Shown here: positions 1 to 7,543 of the stretch, one piece after another | Layout of the letters: every line of letters begins with the position of its first letter | How positions within the stretch are numbered: the stretch's first letter is position 1 | Assembly: GCA_015655335.1 (NCBI GenBank) | Contig: JAATFF010000121.1 | Location: 1 to 45,146, forward strand | Source: Lysobacterales bacterium | Lineage (GTDB): Bacteria; Pseudomonadota; Gammaproteobacteria; Xanthomonadales; Rhodanobacteraceae | DNA length: 45,146 bases | Direction: 5' to 3' | Notes under the pieces: generated by a model | Database searches by the model: none | What the model saw: the letters and a program-made list of their open reading frames with translations, nothing else | What the model was told of the DNA's origin: nothing | Made by a program: the position numbers and the translations under genes

Positions 1-2
1 CG

Positions 3-461
3 AAGGTCAAGACGATCCTCGTTGAATCCAACTTCGGTGACGGCATGTTCAACACGTTGCTGGAGCCTGTGCTTCGGCGCATCTACCCATGCACGGTTGA
101 GGAAGTACGCAGCACCGGTCAGAAGGAACGTCGAATCATCGACACCCTAGAGCCTGTGCTGAACCAGCATCGCCTTGTCGTGGACGCTGCGTTGCTCCGT
201 GCAGATCAGAAGGACGAACCGAAGTTTCAGCTATTTCACCAGCTCACGCGCATCACACGTGATCGCGGATCACTGAGACACGATGACAGCTTGGATGCGC
301 TGGCAATGGCTATATCGTATTGGACTTCATGGCTCAGCCGTGATGTCACACGCGAGGAAGACCGACGCATGGAGGAACTGATGGAGGAGGAGTACCGCAA
401 GTTTGAAGAAGCGGTGCTTGGGTACTCGTCGCCGAGAATTAACTTCTATGACAACTACTGA
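3..461 (+). CDS. Phage terminase large subunit, C-terminal part (5' end outside window)
   Basis: The reading frame is open to the left edge of the window, so the gene starts upstream. The visible 152 codons contain 'VESNFGDGMFNTLLEPVL' near the start and 'LRHDDSLDALAMAISYW' near codon 100. Both are typical of the nuclease half of T7-gp19-like DNA packaging ATPase/nucleases; the aspartates of the second motif belong to the metal-binding nuclease centre. The protein ends with a charged tail rich in Glu. A methionine at 45 is internal and not the true start. The gene marks the window's left edge as prophage. The next gene on this strand is the damaged lysozyme at 2.2 kb, with an opposite-strand toxin cassette in between. 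Confidence 0.8.
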   Translation, partial: KVKTILVESNFGDGMFNTLLEPVLRRIYPCTVEEVRSTGQKERRIIDTLEPVLNQHRLVVDAALLRADQKDEPKFQLFHQLTRITRDRGSLRHDDSLDALAMAISYWTSWLSRDVTREEDRRMEELMEEEYRKFEEAVLGYSSPRINFYDNY

Positions 462-477
462 GGCTAGGAGCAAGAAT

Positions 478-1083
478 TTAGGTAAGCATCTCACCTACAC
501 TAAGTACCTGATTCGTGAATGCCAAACTCTTGAGTTGGAGAACCATGCCGGGTACATGGTTCTCCAACGCACTTAAATCATCTGATTGACGCCGAAGCTC
601 TCTCTGAACGACATCGCTAGTCAGGACAAGCTTTTCAATATCCGGTGAACCGCGAGAGTCATCTAGGATGCGTAGAGCAGCCTGATCCGCTGCCTCATAG
701 GCTATGCGCGCTGCATATCCTGCCTCTTGTGCGTCGGCGGTCATCAGGCAACGAACTGTGTAGGCCAACGAGTACAGTGCATGCTCGCTGTAAATATGCA
801 ATGGTGCCCAACTGTATTGCTCCTCTGGAAACAGAGCCTCTACCACAGCCAGTTGGTCAGCCCAAGCATTGTTATCGTCCTTGTTGGAACCTACGAACTC
901 CCAAAGCTTGTCAATTATGCGGCGGGGCACTTCACGCGATTCAGGTGCGAATTTATCTGCGTAGGTCTCAAAAGCATTCAGTTGTCGCGTTGCGCAGCAT
1001 AAAGCGAATGCGACAGTAGACTTGCTTGGCAGCTTGGAAAGCTTCTGTACTAAGGCCAACTCTTCAAATTTCAAAACGCTCAT
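478..1083 (-). CDS. DUF416 family protein, probable immunity protein to the Rhs deaminase
   Basis: The 201-residue protein starts MSVLKFEELALVQKL and contains 'KSTVAFALCCATRQLNAFE', the pattern of the DUF416/YjaG family of small helical proteins. I chose the ATG at 1083 because it overlaps the stop codon of the upstream Rhs gene as ATGA; the longer frame to 1158 would run deep into that gene. The four-base overlap suggests translational coupling. A small cytosolic protein directly behind a polymorphic toxin is normally its immunity factor, so that role is inferred from position, not from a known DUF416 activity. There is no signal peptide, which fits a toxin acting on nucleic acid in the cytoplasm. 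Confidence 0.7.
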   Translation of the reverse strand: MSVLKFEELALVQKLSKLPSKSTVAFALCCATRQLNAFETYADKFAPESREVPRRIIDKLWEFVGSNKDDNNAWADQLAVVEALFPEEQYSWAPLHIYSEHALYSLAYTVRCLMTADAQEAGYAARIAYEAADQAALRILDDSRGSPDIEKLVLTSDVVQRELRRQSDDLSALENHVPGMVLQLKSLAFTNQVLSVGEMLT

Positions 1084-2069
1084 AGTAGCGGTGCATGCCA
1101 TGTAGCGGTTGTGGGGCTTGTGATGGTTCCACCCGATTGTTGAATCACATTTTGGCACGCTGGACAGAATGCCTTTGAAGTTGTGATTGACGACGGTGTT
1201 AGACCACTGTTGGCGGCTTGGTTTAGCACTGTAACTTCGCCGTGTGCACCGGACTGTCTTGCCAAAATCTCCCCAGCCTGTTGTGTGGCGCGCTGAGCCG
1301 GACTTAAATCTCGGCCTCCCTGTCCGACAACACGAACACCCTGCGTAGTGTCTAAAACGGCTATGGTCCGATGGTTCTGCGCAATGGGATCGAGAAGACT
1401 TTTCAGTTGATCCACACGCGCGGCGGCTGGCTCTACTGTGTCTGCGACCTTCGATGCCCCAAACACGAAATCAGAGAGCGCGCCGACGCCCGCTGGAATA
1501 GCGCCAAGCTCGGGAGCTTCCGCAACTAGCGGCTCCGTCAGTTGCCGTGCCCCGTCTAATAAGGCGTCTGCATTCTCTAGCTGCGCAACCTGCACTCGAT
1601 TAATTAAGGCTGGATCGTCAGTGCCTAACTCGTTTGCAAGCGGTATGGTCTGCTTTCCATTCGGGTCAACATTCCCAATTGGGTTGTTACTAACGTAGGC
1701 ATAGCGGTTGTACGTGAACACGTTGCCCGCTGATGGTCCAGTTGGATCGACACTCAGAAAATGACCCGTCGCATGATCGTAATAGCGTCCCTGCATGTAG
1801 ACGAGATTCGTCTCCGGGTCATTCACATGCCCGGTGTAGCCCGGCCCGTTGGGCGGTGTACCTAACGCCGTTGTTCCATATGGCGTGTAGTCAAACGTCT
1901 TCGTGATGTTGCCATTGGCATCCGCTTCGGCAAGCGGCGTGCCCTGTGGATCTGTATAGACGTATGTAACTGTCCCCTGCGACTGCGCATGCAACGCGCT
2001 GCAAACAAACAGTATCAGCAAGTGGAAGACCCACTTGCACGTAAGCCGACGATCTCCGCGACCAGCCAT
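1080..2069 (-). CDS. Secreted Rhs-core protein with C-terminal deaminase-fold toxin domain
   Basis: The 329-residue protein has an N-terminal hydrophobic signal segment (about residues 12-28, ending ALHAQS), one Rhs-associated core region (about 33-138: 'RYYDHATGHFLSVDP', 'YAYVSNNP', 'NVDPNGK'), a linker, and a C-terminal domain from about 230. That domain carries His276-Gly-Glu278 and Cys302-Pro-Ala-Cys305, the zinc and proton-transfer motifs of the nucleic-acid deaminase superfamily. Full Rhs toxins exceed 1000 residues; here the repeat shell is nearly absent, so this is an orphan toxin cassette or a short secreted form. Export by Sec is suggested by the signal segment. The following gene overlaps its stop and is the likely immunity partner. 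Substrate (DNA, RNA or nucleotide) cannot be told. Confidence 0.72.
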   Translation of the reverse strand: MAGRGDRRLTCKWVFHLLILFVCSALHAQSQGTVTYVYTDPQGTPLAEADANGNITKTFDYTPYGTTALGTPPNGPGYTGHVNDPETNLVYMQGRYYDHATGHFLSVDPTGPSAGNVFTYNRYAYVSNNPIGNVDPNGKQTIPLANELGTDDPALINRVQVAQLENADALLDGARQLTEPLVAEAPELGAIPAGVGALSDFVFGASKVADTVEPAAARVDQLKSLLDPIAQNHRTIAVLDTTQGVRVVGQGGRDLSPAQRATQQAGEILARQSGAHGEVTVLNQAANSGLTPSSITTSKAFCPACQNVIQQSGGTITSPTTATWHAPLL

Positions 2070-2190
2070 ATCCGTCCCCTAATTGTCCCTTAACGGTCCC
2101 GTCAGGTTACCGCAAACCCGGCCGTCCGTAACCCACCCCTGAGAGGTAAAAATCGCAACAAATATCGATCCTCGCCTAGAGACGTTCCTA

Positions 2191-2556
2191 GTGACCGTCG
2201 AGGGCGAGCGGCTAGTCGCGTACCCCGATACAAACGGTACGTGGACCATCGGTGTCGGCCATACAGGCCCCGAGATACATGCGGGCCTGACGATCACCAA
2301 AGAAACCTCACGACTCCTGTTGGCACATGACGCTGCCGGTGCGGCTGCTTCCGTGGACAAGTCGGTCAAGGCGAAGCTCACCGACAATCAGCGCTTCGCG
2401 CTGATCTCTTTCGTGTTCAATGAGGGCGAGCCGAAGTTCCGCACGTCCACCTTGCTTCGCCTGTTGAACGAAGGCGACTACGCATCGGTCCCGGCACAGC
2501 TCCGCCGCTGGAACAAAGAAACCATCAAAGGCGAGCGGAAAAAGGGGACGGATTAA
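2191..2556 (+). CDS. Damaged phage lysozyme (GH24 endolysin)
   Basis: Residues 2-27 (VEGERLVAYPD..GTWTIGVGHTG) carry the catalytic Glu and the active-site segment of T4/lambdoid-type muramidases, which cut the peptidoglycan glycan chain during phage lysis. The frame is open from 2143 and reads 'RLETFLVTVEGERLVAYPD', so homology extends upstream of the only usual start (GTG at 2191); no ATG exists there. The C-terminus also stops early: after 'RRWNKETIKGERKKG' the sequence runs into a REP-like hairpin that supplies the stop codon, where full-length relatives have some 25-30 more residues. It is probably a decaying prophage gene, though it could still make a short protein. Confidence 0.6.
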   Translation: MTVEGERLVAYPDTNGTWTIGVGHTGPEIHAGLTITKETSRLLLAHDAAGAAASVDKSVKAKLTDNQRFALISFVFNEGEPKFRTSTLLRLLNEGDYASVPAQLRRWNKETIKGERKKGTD

Positions 2557-2583
2557 ATCACTCTAACTACCTCCGTCCCTTTT
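2540..2583. repeat. REP-like hairpin with 19-nt core
   Basis: Arms AAAAGGGGACGGA (2540-2552) and TCCGTCCCTTTT (2572-2583) pair around a loop containing ATTAAATCACTCTAACTAC (2552-2570). The same core, with one change, lies in the hairpin at 6436-6490. The element cuts off the lysozyme frame and provides its stop codon. Such elements in Xanthomonadales resemble those mobilised by RAYT transposases; no RAYT gene is in the window. Confidence 0.65.
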
Positions 2584-2636
2584 GTTTCCACGCTGCCTGT
2601 CGCACCTTCTTAGGTTCATTCTTGAGCACTGGGCGC

Positions 2637-3392
2637 TCAGAGCGGATGCTGCCGGTAAAATTGCTCGAGCTGCCGATAGACGTCTGGCAAATGCTCGCGC
2701 AAGGTTGTCGGCGCTTCGAAAAATTGCTCACTGGCAACCGCAAAGAACTCGGCCGGGCTTTCAAGGGCATACGGATCAATCGGCAAGTCGGCCCCATTGC
2801 GTTGCTCATCCTGCAGGCGATCCCATGCGCTTGAAAAGACCCGCGACCACTCGCGGCGATCCATACGCCGGTGCAACGGCGGAAAGCCATTGGCGTCCCC
2901 GTTGAGCATGTCGAGCTTGTGTGCCATTTCGTGGATGACCACGTTGTGCCCCGGTTTCTTCCCACCATTCAACACCTCCGCCCACGACAGGATCACCGGT
3001 CCGCGCCCCCATGCCTCACCGGCCAATACGGTGTCGGTCTGGTGAACCACACCCGCGGCGTCGATTTTTGGACGACGTGGAATGAACGCGTCCGGGTACA
3101 CGATGACGCTGTGCCAACCGTCGTACCAATCGAGGCCCAGTTTCAGGATGGGTACGCAAGCATGGGTCGCGAGCAAAACACGATCGGCGTCGTCAAGTTG
3201 CAACCCCTTGGCCGGCTCCAGCGACTTGTTGTCCAGGAACAGCGTTGCCAGCACGCGCAGCGCGGCTTGGTCGGAAGCGCCCAGCCGGCGCGCTGGGGTA
3301 CATCGCTGCAACGCGTCTCGCCAGAGCGATTCGGCGATCGGGTGCCGAGCGACGATGCGTCGTACGCGCCAGTCTCTGATTTTGTTGAACAT
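2637..3392 (-). CDS. mtfA: MtfA family zinc metallopeptidase
   Basis: The 251-residue protein has the family signature 'VVIHEMAHKLDMLNGDANG' with the HEMAH zinc site around residue 154, followed by the third-ligand region 'ALESPAEFFAVASEQFFE'. Length fits E. coli MtfA, a cytosolic aminopeptidase that binds the glucose repressor Mlc and so relieves repression of the PTS glucose transporter gene. Whether an Mlc partner exists in this organism is not visible. It is a single gene, with hairpin elements on both sides (2540-2583 downstream and 3482-3514 upstream), and is the first clear host gene to the right of the prophage remains. Confidence 0.9.
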   Translation of the reverse strand: MFNKIRDWRVRRIVARHPIAESLWRDALQRCTPARRLGASDQAALRVLATLFLDNKSLEPAKGLQLDDADRVLLATHACVPILKLGLDWYDGWHSVIVYPDAFIPRRPKIDAAGVVHQTDTVLAGEAWGRGPVILSWAEVLNGGKKPGHNVVIHEMAHKLDMLNGDANGFPPLHRRMDRREWSRVFSSAWDRLQDEQRNGADLPIDPYALESPAEFFAVASEQFFEAPTTLREHLPDVYRQLEQFYRQHPL

Positions 3393-3481
3393 GGCCAGAT
3401 GGTGGAGGGAGTCTTAGGAAAAGCAAGGGTCGGGGAGAGCAGTAGCTAAAACAGGGGCAGATCGCGCTTTTATGAGAAGGC

Positions 3482-3514
3482 GGCCAGAGTCATTTTTAAA
3501 GCATGACTCTGACC
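3482..3514. repeat. Hairpin with AGAGTCAT arms
   Basis: GGCCAGAGTCAT (3482-3493) pairs with ATGACTCTGACC (3503-3514) around a 9-nt A/T-rich loop, with one wobble pair. It lies between two minus-strand genes and is not followed by a T-run, so it looks like a REP-type element rather than a strong terminator. Confidence 0.55.
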
Positions 3515-3520
3515 TGCGCT

Positions 3521-3811
3521 TCAGTGGCTAGCAATCCAACCGTCTCCAATCTCCGCGAAGCGCACATGCGCCGCTTCGGTAGAGCCAGCACTCATTTCCA
3601 TAAGCGTTTCGACACCTTTTAGCGCAAGCGTCAGCGCGCGCGTGTCGACGCAGGGCGAAAGTTGTAGTGCATCCCGCATGAGTTGCACGACACCATGCGC
3701 GCTTTCCAACAACATATAAGCGTCGTCCAGCAACGCGAGCGGGTTGCCGATGGGTGCAGGGTAGTAACTGGTGTTGAGGGTGAGCCAAGCTCCTGGGGCT
3801 TTCTCTTTCAT
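3521..3811 (-). CDS. Hypothetical protein, 96 residues
   Basis: The start ATG at 3811 has AAGGA seven bases upstream. The protein is soluble and mostly helical: 'ALLDDAYMLLESAHGVVQLMRDAL' and 'TRALTLALKGVETLMEMSAG' could form two amphipathic helices. I do not recognise the family; it loosely recalls short helical proteins of the DUF3077/DUF6124 type. It is a single gene with a hairpin element just after its stop codon and a gene-free stretch upstream. Confidence 0.6.
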   Translation of the reverse strand: MKEKAPGAWLTLNTSYYPAPIGNPLALLDDAYMLLESAHGVVQLMRDALQLSPCVDTRALTLALKGVETLMEMSAGSTEAAHVRFAEIGDGWIASH

Positions 3812-4099
3812 CGTTGTTCCTTTGCGCGATGAGATCGGTCGCGAACCGCGATCCTGTGCATGTGCACGCGTAGATCACGCCGTACATTGCGCACGGCGCG
3901 AAGGGCTGCAGGAAAAATCCTGCAAGAACTGTCGGGATGGGATCACCCGTTTAGTCGTTAGCCCTGATTGCCCGACATCGTTTCGGGTAAACGACGGTGA
4001 AGAAATACGCTGTGCGCACTCTGAGGCCGGGACGAGGGCAAACGAGTGCCGTATCATCGGGCTTAGCCATGATTAACTCCAAGAAGTTAGTTGTGGTTA

Positions 4100-4133
4100 G
4101 CGGATCGTATGAGCTGTAACTCATGCGATCCGC
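4100..4133. repeat. 14-bp stem hairpin in a gene-free stretch
   Basis: GCGGATCGTATGAG (4100-4113) pairs with CTCATGCGATCCGC (4120-4133) with a single T/G wobble and a 6-nt loop. No T-run follows on either strand. It lies in the gene-free stretch 3812-4360, in which I see no convincing coding region; short frames there lack ribosome sites and family signals. Confidence 0.5.
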
Positions 4134-4360
4134 GCTACTTCACTTAGCGTCGGGCGCTTCGGTATCACGAGAACGCCACGCCCGACTCGGCGACCTTCGC
4201 ATGGCCTCCTTCCAGCGTCTGTCGGCGTATGCTGATCAACGATTACGGCCAACGCTGTTCCGCGCACCGCTATCAAAAAGGGGTGCAGCACCAAATTAGG
4301 GAAAGCAGCCTTATTGATTCGATGACGAAGTAGACAAAAGCTAATCCTTTGGGAGGCCCT

Positions 4361-5608
4361 GTGAGCGCAAACCCAACCACTGCATCCACATCCGTCCAGG
4401 CTCGTATCCAGCATGTGTTCGTGCTGATGCTGGAGAACCGGTCATTCGACCATCTGTTTGCGCTGTCGGGCATACCCGGCATCACAGCTGCGACGTCCAA
4501 CAACGTCAACACTTATGGTGGTGTCGCGTACCCATTCGGCGGTGATGCACCCGACCAAATGCCTACCGATCCCGCGCATGAATTCACGGACGTGATGGAG
4601 CAATTGTGCGGCGCTGGCGCCCATTTTCAGACGGGGCAGGCTTACCCGGCGGTGGACAATTCCGGCTTCGTCTCGAACTACGCGACCTCCCAAACCGAGG
4701 GCACTCCGCCACAGGCAGCCGATGTGGGCAAGATCATGCAGGGTGTTGATCCCCGCACCCGGTCGCCTGCGCTATATCAATTGGCGAACGAGTTTGTGCT
4801 TTGCGACAGCTGGCACTCGTCGCTGCCTGGCCCAACGTGGCCGAACCGATATTTCCTGCATGGTGCATCGTCAGCCGGACTGGATCATTCGCCGCTCTCT
4901 GCCGAAATGGACGTGTGGGAGTTATGCGATGGTTTTCACTACCCGAAAGGCTCGATCTTCGACGCACTGGGTGAGGGCAACTACCGCTTGTACCAAGATC
5001 AGTCGGGCGCGTTGTTCGGGCATGTGCCGCAGGTCGCGTCACTCAAGGGCATCAGCTTTTTCGACGTCGATGATCTATCGCATTTCGAAGACGATCTCAA
5101 AGCGGGATACAACGCCCGTTACACCTTCATCGAGCCGGGCTATGGAGACATCGTGCAAGGCACGTACGCGGGAGGAAGCTCGCAGCATCCCATGGACAGT
5201 CTATCGGGCGGTGACCAACTCGCAGCCAGCGTTTACAACGCGATCCGCAACTCGCCGCTGTGGGAAAGCAGCCTGCTGGTCATCCTCTACGACGAGCATG
5301 GCGGCTTCTACGACTCCGCCACACCTGGCGTGGCGACTCCTCCTAACGACGGTGCGGATTCAACGCTCAACAAGAACGGATTTCGGTTCGATGTATATGG
5401 CGTACGCGTCCCAGCAATTGTCGTGTCCCCCTGGGTGGCCCGTGGTTACGTCGATCACACCATCTATGACCACGCGTCGACGCTTGCATCCATCGAACGC
5501 CTATTCAAGCTGTCACCACTCACCGACCGCGACCGCACCGCCAACGATTTACTTTCTTTGATCACAACAACGTGCCGCGTAGACTGCCCGGAAAGGATCG
5601 GACCATGA
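4361..5608 (+). CDS. Phospholipase C / acid phosphatase-type phosphoesterase
   Basis: The 415-residue protein belongs to the phosphoesterase family PF04185 (phospholipase C, AcpA). Near the N-terminus is 'HVFVLMLENRSFDHLF', whose Glu-Asn form part of the metal and phosphate site. Later come 'LPGPTWPNRYFLHG', 'LLVILYDEHGGFYD' and 'RVPAIVVSPWV', the remaining conserved blocks. I chose the GTG at 4361 because GGGAGG lies four bases upstream; a TTG at 4349 would include that ribosome site. There is no signal peptide, unlike secreted members, so it may act in the cytosol or leave by another route. The next gene overlaps its stop as ATGA. A second gene of this family begins at 45042. Confidence 0.88.
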   Translation: MSANPTTASTSVQARIQHVFVLMLENRSFDHLFALSGIPGITAATSNNVNTYGGVAYPFGGDAPDQMPTDPAHEFTDVMEQLCGAGAHFQTGQAYPAVDNSGFVSNYATSQTEGTPPQAADVGKIMQGVDPRTRSPALYQLANEFVLCDSWHSSLPGPTWPNRYFLHGASSAGLDHSPLSAEMDVWELCDGFHYPKGSIFDALGEGNYRLYQDQSGALFGHVPQVASLKGISFFDVDDLSHFEDDLKAGYNARYTFIEPGYGDIVQGTYAGGSSQHPMDSLSGGDQLAASVYNAIRNSPLWESSLLVILYDEHGGFYDSATPGVATPPNDGADSTLNKNGFRFDVYGVRVPAIVVSPWVARGYVDHTIYDHASTLASIERLFKLSPLTDRDRTANDLLSLITTTCRVDCPERIGP

Positions 5609-5856
5609 TCCAGACATCCTCCCCGGACCCACGCGACGAAGAGCCCTTGCGCGACGGCACCAGCTTGATGGCTTTTCTACACATAGTGAGGAAAGCTCAC
5701 GCCGAACTGATCGGGCGAGATCAAGCGCATCAACGCTTTCGCCAAATGCATACGCGTGGACACGCCAAGAAATACATCGTAGAGCTGATGCCCATGTTGA
5801 CGCAGGAGCGCGACAAGCGTCGGCAGCGGAGGAAAGTCAAAACGGGATCGGTGTAG
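5605..5856 (+). CDS. Small basic hypothetical protein coupled to the phosphoesterase
   Basis: The ATG at 5605 overlaps the phosphoesterase stop (ATGA), and GGAAAGGA lies just upstream inside that gene, so the two are probably translated together. The 83-residue product is charged, with a lysine/arginine-rich tail (KRRQRRKVK), no signal peptide and no membrane segment. I do not recognise a family. Its coupling suggests an accessory or regulatory role for the enzyme, which is inference only. Confidence 0.6.
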   Translation: MIQTSSPDPRDEEPLRDGTSLMAFLHIVRKAHAELIGRDQAHQRFRQMHTRGHAKKYIVELMPMLTQERDKRRQRRKVKTGSV

Positions 5857-5979
5857 TCCGGAGATCATTAATTGCGCTTAACGAACCTCACCCGTTTTGT
5901 TTCGCCTTTTGTTCCGTTTTGTTTCTCTGGCCCAGCAGATAATTCCTTCACGGACATAGGCGTCCGTTTGGAGCTCTTT

Positions 5980-6423
5980 ATGAAACGCCTGATCATTGCC
6001 ACGACCATCACGCTCAGTCTGGCGTGTGCCGGCAGCATCAGCGCCGCCCAAGACGAGACCCAGGCCACCAACCTGCAAACTTTCACAGTCACCGCACCAC
6101 CGGGCCAATACGAGACCTACTTCGTCGACTTGCACACGGGCTACGGATTGGAGACCTTTGTCGGCAACACCCACAGTCAGTACGTACAAGCGGAGCGGGC
6201 GGCCGAGAGATCGGAAGCCCTCCGGAAGATGGGTATTGCGCCACAACCGCTCGTCGCCTTAGCCATCGACAACTCTACCGGTCCAGGCGTGGCGAAACGG
6301 GTGCTGGTGTCTGACTCCGCCCAAAGCACGATTGCCATCGTAGACGTGTATTGCAAGCGGGCCGCACCGGTGGGAGGCAAACACTGCCAGTTGTTCCCCC
6401 GACGGGTTCAGGCCAACGTATAG
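5980..6423 (+). CDS. Hypothetical exported protein
   Basis: The start at 5980 has GGAG seven bases upstream and opens with a clear Sec signal peptide (MKRLIIATTITLSLACAG..SAAQ). The longer frame from 5872 has no ribosome site. The mature part of about 125 residues has two cysteines near the end (YCKRAAPVGGKHC) that could form a disulfide in the periplasm. Family not recognised. The REP-like hairpin at 6436 follows 13 bases after the stop. Confidence 0.65.
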   Translation: MKRLIIATTITLSLACAGSISAAQDETQATNLQTFTVTAPPGQYETYFVDLHTGYGLETFVGNTHSQYVQAERAAERSEALRKMGIAPQPLVALAIDNSTGPGVAKRVLVSDSAQSTIAIVDVYCKRAAPVGGKHCQLFPRRVQANV

Positions 6424-6435
6424 CCAGCGTCTTGC

Positions 6436-6490
6436 GCAAAAGAGACGGCGGGCGGTAATTAAATCACTTTAACTACTGCCGTCCTTTTGC
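6436..6490. repeat. REP-like hairpin, second copy of the 19-nt core
   Basis: GCAAAAGAGACGGC (6436-6449) pairs with GCCGTCCTTTTGC (6478-6490) with one bulge. The loop contains ATTAAATCACTTTAACTAC (6458-6476), matching 2552-2570 at 18 of 19 positions. The inner TTAAA-TCAC-TTTAA can also pair, giving a nested hairpin. It sits directly behind the exported-protein gene and may also stop transcription. Confidence 0.65.
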
Positions 6491-6540
6491 TCGCTTCGTT
6501 CCCCTGCCGCTTTCCTAATTTTAAATAGAACAAGCGGGCG

Positions 6541-6762
6541 TCTTGACGCTCGTGCGTCCGCGCCTCACGATCTACCTATCGCATCGGCCGAATACAGGGG
6601 GCGGCCATGGAAGCAACGTCGCATGCGGCGTCCACTACGGCAGTGGACGCAGGGCAGATAGGCGAGGGCGTACCCAAGCCGTCCGTACCGTTTAGCTTTG
6701 CGTGGCTGGAGGCACTCATCGCCGAACACGTGCAGGGCAACGATGAGCCGCTAACGACCAAG
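6541..6762 (+). repeat. Direct repeat, copy 1 (leader and 5' end of membrane gene)
   Basis: This stretch matches 13978-14203 from the leader (TTGACGCTCG) through the start codon into about codon 50 of the membrane protein. The longest perfect run is 24 bases, 6575-6598 against 14011-14034, and the segment from GTTTAGCTTTGCGTGGCTGG is also near identical. Copy 1 belongs to the intact gene. Confidence 0.75.
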
Positions 6763-7347
6763 CTGGGTCGATACGCCATTCTTTGCGCGATCCTCTCCGG
6801 CGCCCTAGGCGCGCTTTGCGCGTTGCTGCTACGTAATCAGCTTGGCCTACGCCTACTGCAAATCGGTCTGGTGCTGGAATGGCTTTTTGTGGTCGCTTTT
6901 CTCGCGAGCAACGCCAGGCAGGCATGGCTTGGTTATAGGCATCAGCACGAAACCTTTGCGCGAGAGCTGGATCAACAGCTGGTGCAATACAACATCATCG
7001 TGGATGGCATTCGCCGTTATCCGCTTCCTGTCATCGCCACTCATTTGCGTTATGTCCGTGACCGAAAGTCCGTATTCGTTTACCGCCACGGCCTGATTAG
7101 TGGCGGCATGGATAAGTTAGGCATCCTGCCAGTGCTGGTAGCGATGTATCTGCAGCTGAAAGATTGGTCGTTTGGGAACTGGAAGGGTTTGATCGACCAC
7201 GTTCACTGGTTGGGCGTTGCTCTTCTGATGCTGCTGCTCATAACCTACGCCATTTCCTGGTGGGGCGCTCGAGCGAAAGGCCGTCTTGATCTTTATGAGA
7301 TGGTGTTGGCAGAGGCGTCGGTGCGAACCGAAGACGATCGAGCGTGA
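6607..7347 (+). CDS. Hypothetical membrane protein with four predicted segments
   Basis: The 246-residue protein starts at the ATG preceded by GGGGGCGGCC. After a soluble N-terminal section of about 58 residues come hydrophobic segments at about 58-75 (ILCAILSGALGALCALLL), 80-98, 170-183 and 202-220 (GVALLMLLLITYAISWW). A central region of roughly 70 residues between the second and third segments (HQHETFARELDQQLVQYNII) is likely cytosolic. No family was recognised. A truncated copy of its first codons and leader lies at 14048, beside the R-body operon, which suggests duplication of this gene in the past. Confidence 0.65.
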   Translation: MEATSHAASTTAVDAGQIGEGVPKPSVPFSFAWLEALIAEHVQGNDEPLTTKLGRYAILCAILSGALGALCALLLRNQLGLRLLQIGLVLEWLFVVAFLASNARQAWLGYRHQHETFARELDQQLVQYNIIVDGIRRYPLPVIATHLRYVRDRKSVFVYRHGLISGGMDKLGILPVLVAMYLQLKDWSFGNWKGLIDHVHWLGVALLMLLLITYAISWWGARAKGRLDLYEMVLAEASVRTEDDRA

Positions 7348-7543
7348 GAAAAGCGGTGTGTGGTTGTGCTTTCAACCTGATTTTTTTCCCGGCGAATGCA
7401 ATAGATGCGACGATCGATTCAGTCAAATCGACTGCGGTTGGTATGAAGCCGCACGGACTGACTGTCGGTCTACGATTTGGCTGCTTCTCGTTGGGACGCT
7501 CCGCTAATATGCGTCAACGGTGGAACATGAGAGGAAGTGCACG

